NCBI GenBank assembly: GCA_002748425.1
Contig: PDSJ01000024.1
Span: 30,568 to 94,567, forward strand
Reading direction: 5' to 3'
From: a candidate division KSB3 bacterium
GTDB taxonomy: Bacteria; Moduliflexota; Moduliflexia; Moduliflexales; Moduliflexaceae
DNA: 64,000 nucleotides
A program made the translations under genes and the position numbers. The notes below the pieces were generated by a model. It made no database searches and was not told where the DNA came from. It was given only the letters and a program-made list of their open reading frames with translations. Of this stretch, positions 63,402-64,000 are shown piece by piece; the stretch's first letter is position 1; the number at the start of each line of letters is the position of its first letter.

Positions 63402-63813
63402 AATCACGAAAGGAGCTGTCATTTGATTTTTTGAAAATTCCATGCTCTGACGTTTGCCACAGAAACCCTGAATCCTCTAAAACTAAGGGCTTCTGTGGCA
63501 GAAAACGCTTTGGAAAATTTAGCTCAACCGTATTTTGCGCTGACAGCGAAGCAAGACAGAAGGTTCTCTATCATACCGGAAATGGTATATTAATGTCTAA
63601 AATGCCGTAAACCGCTGAAGATCATAGCGACTCAAAGTATGTTGCAGGCATCAATAACCATTTTATCGCGCATAGCTCCACCTGAGTGACTACGTGCTAA
63701 CAAAAGCACTGAACAACGACCCAAAGCTCGCGGTGTAGTTTCAGCAAGGATGCCCGCTGGAAGGTGTTGTCTGTACGTCGGTTTTCATTTTCCCGAAAAA
63801 GGGATGACTATCT
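63402..63813. other. Intergenic downstream of the permease-EIIA gene
   Basis: No gene seen. A hairpin of about 14 bp is at 63455-63500 (see separate entry); otherwise featureless. Confidence 0.55.
63455..63500. repeat. Long hairpin after the permease gene
   Basis: TGCCACAGAA-a-CCCT pairs with AGGG-c-TTCTGTGGCA (14 pairs, one mismatch) around a 16-base loop. No T run; could be an RNA end stabiliser or repeat. Confidence 0.5.
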
Positions 63814-63866
63814 GGACATGAAAAAACCCCTCCACGAGTAAGTCGTAGAGGGGCTTTTTCATGTCC
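63814..63866. terminator. Long bidirectional terminator
   Basis: Arms of about 24 bp (63814-63837 and 63843-63866) are nearly perfect, with a five-base loop. The core CCCCTC/GAGGGG stem is flanked by an A run and a T run, so it can act on both strands. It ends the partial minus-strand gene at the right edge. Confidence 0.85.
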
Positions 63867-63891
63867 CCATCACCAAGGCGGTTTCAGTGGT

Positions 63892-64000
63892 TTATTTTTT
63901 GACCGCCATGAGATCATCGATTTCATCCAGTACTTCACCGGTCGTGATCCCAATGTACTTCATGGAGATTTTGTCACCATCTGTTTCGAACAGCGTATAG
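63892..64000 (-). CDS. C-terminal end of a protein of unknown function (partial)
   Basis: The last 36 codons of a minus-strand gene whose start is outside the window. The end reads FETDGDKISMKYIGITTGEV, then LDEIDDLMAVKK and TAA. No family recognised. A strong two-way terminator follows 26 bases downstream. Confidence 0.6.
   Translation of the reverse strand, partial: YTLFETDGDKISMKYIGITTGEVLDEIDDLMAVKK

Noticed and set aside
1..64000. CRISPR array, prophage or complete insertion sequence
   Set aside because: No regularly spaced direct repeats, no phage structural genes and no intact transposase with terminal repeats were found; the Rpn-type relic is not an IS.

Overview
The window is 64 kb of bacterial chromosome of moderate GC. 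It has short intergenic gaps, many ATGA start/stop overlaps and AAGGAG-type ribosome binding sites. No phage, plasmid, CRISPR or insertion-sequence genes were seen. The gene set points to a diderm, fermentative, sugar- and peptide-using heterotroph: two phosphofructokinases (one with PPi-type residues), cofactor-independent phosphoglycerate mutase, two CUT1-type sugar importers without their own ATPase, a DUF3798-type ABC importer and tryptophanase. These gene types are common in Spirochaetes-like and KSB3/Modulibacteria-like genomes. That placement is inference only; no rRNA or phylogenetic marker is present.

Layout. 0.1-4.3 kb: PPi-type PFK, ATP-type PFK, adenylate kinase and a histidine phosphatase. 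4.4-8.8 kb: a tryptophan catabolism module (ridA, tnaA, NSS transporter) with a divergent LysR regulator. 9.1-14.7 kb: a DUF3798 substrate-binding protein, ABC ATPase, two permeases and a small membrane protein. 14.9-19.1 kb: gpmI, a structured RNA region, an SDR sugar-nucleotide reductase, a membrane rhodanese and a secreted beta/gamma-crystallin protein. 19.9-29.8 kb: one glycan-assembly operon behind a strong promoter (two GT4 transferases, two methyltransferases, a flippase-like protein, a radical SAM/SPASM enzyme, a YfhO-like protein and a GT2). 29.8-38.8 kb: malQ, a zinc-ribbon protein, three tRNAs, an IMPACT-family protein, PBP1A, a GAF/HD-GYP phosphodiesterase, an RpiR regulator and a HisI variant.

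38.8-47.7 kb: an MFS exporter, then a minus-strand run of a four-FHA protein, an FtsW/RodA glycosyltransferase, a DUF4388 (PATAN) protein and a 91-aa protein, followed by a secreted Tyr/Gly/Pro-rich protein and a TIM-barrel isomerase. 48.3-57.7 kb: a D-serine-dehydratase-like enzyme divergent from a long operon with two substrate-binding proteins, two permease pairs and a MurQ/GKRP-like SIS protein between the pairs. 57.9-61.5 kb: a decay zone with a hydrolase and relics of an AIM24 protein, an Rpn-type nuclease and a DppB permease. 61.5-63.4 kb: an amino-acid permease fused to a PTS EIIA domain. A partial gene runs off the right edge.

Most interesting for follow-up: the FHA4-FtsW locus, the structured RNA at 16.5-16.7 kb, the permease-EIIA fusion, the nested dual importer around a MurQ-like gene, the HisI variant lacking its Mg-binding aspartates, and the row of gene relics.
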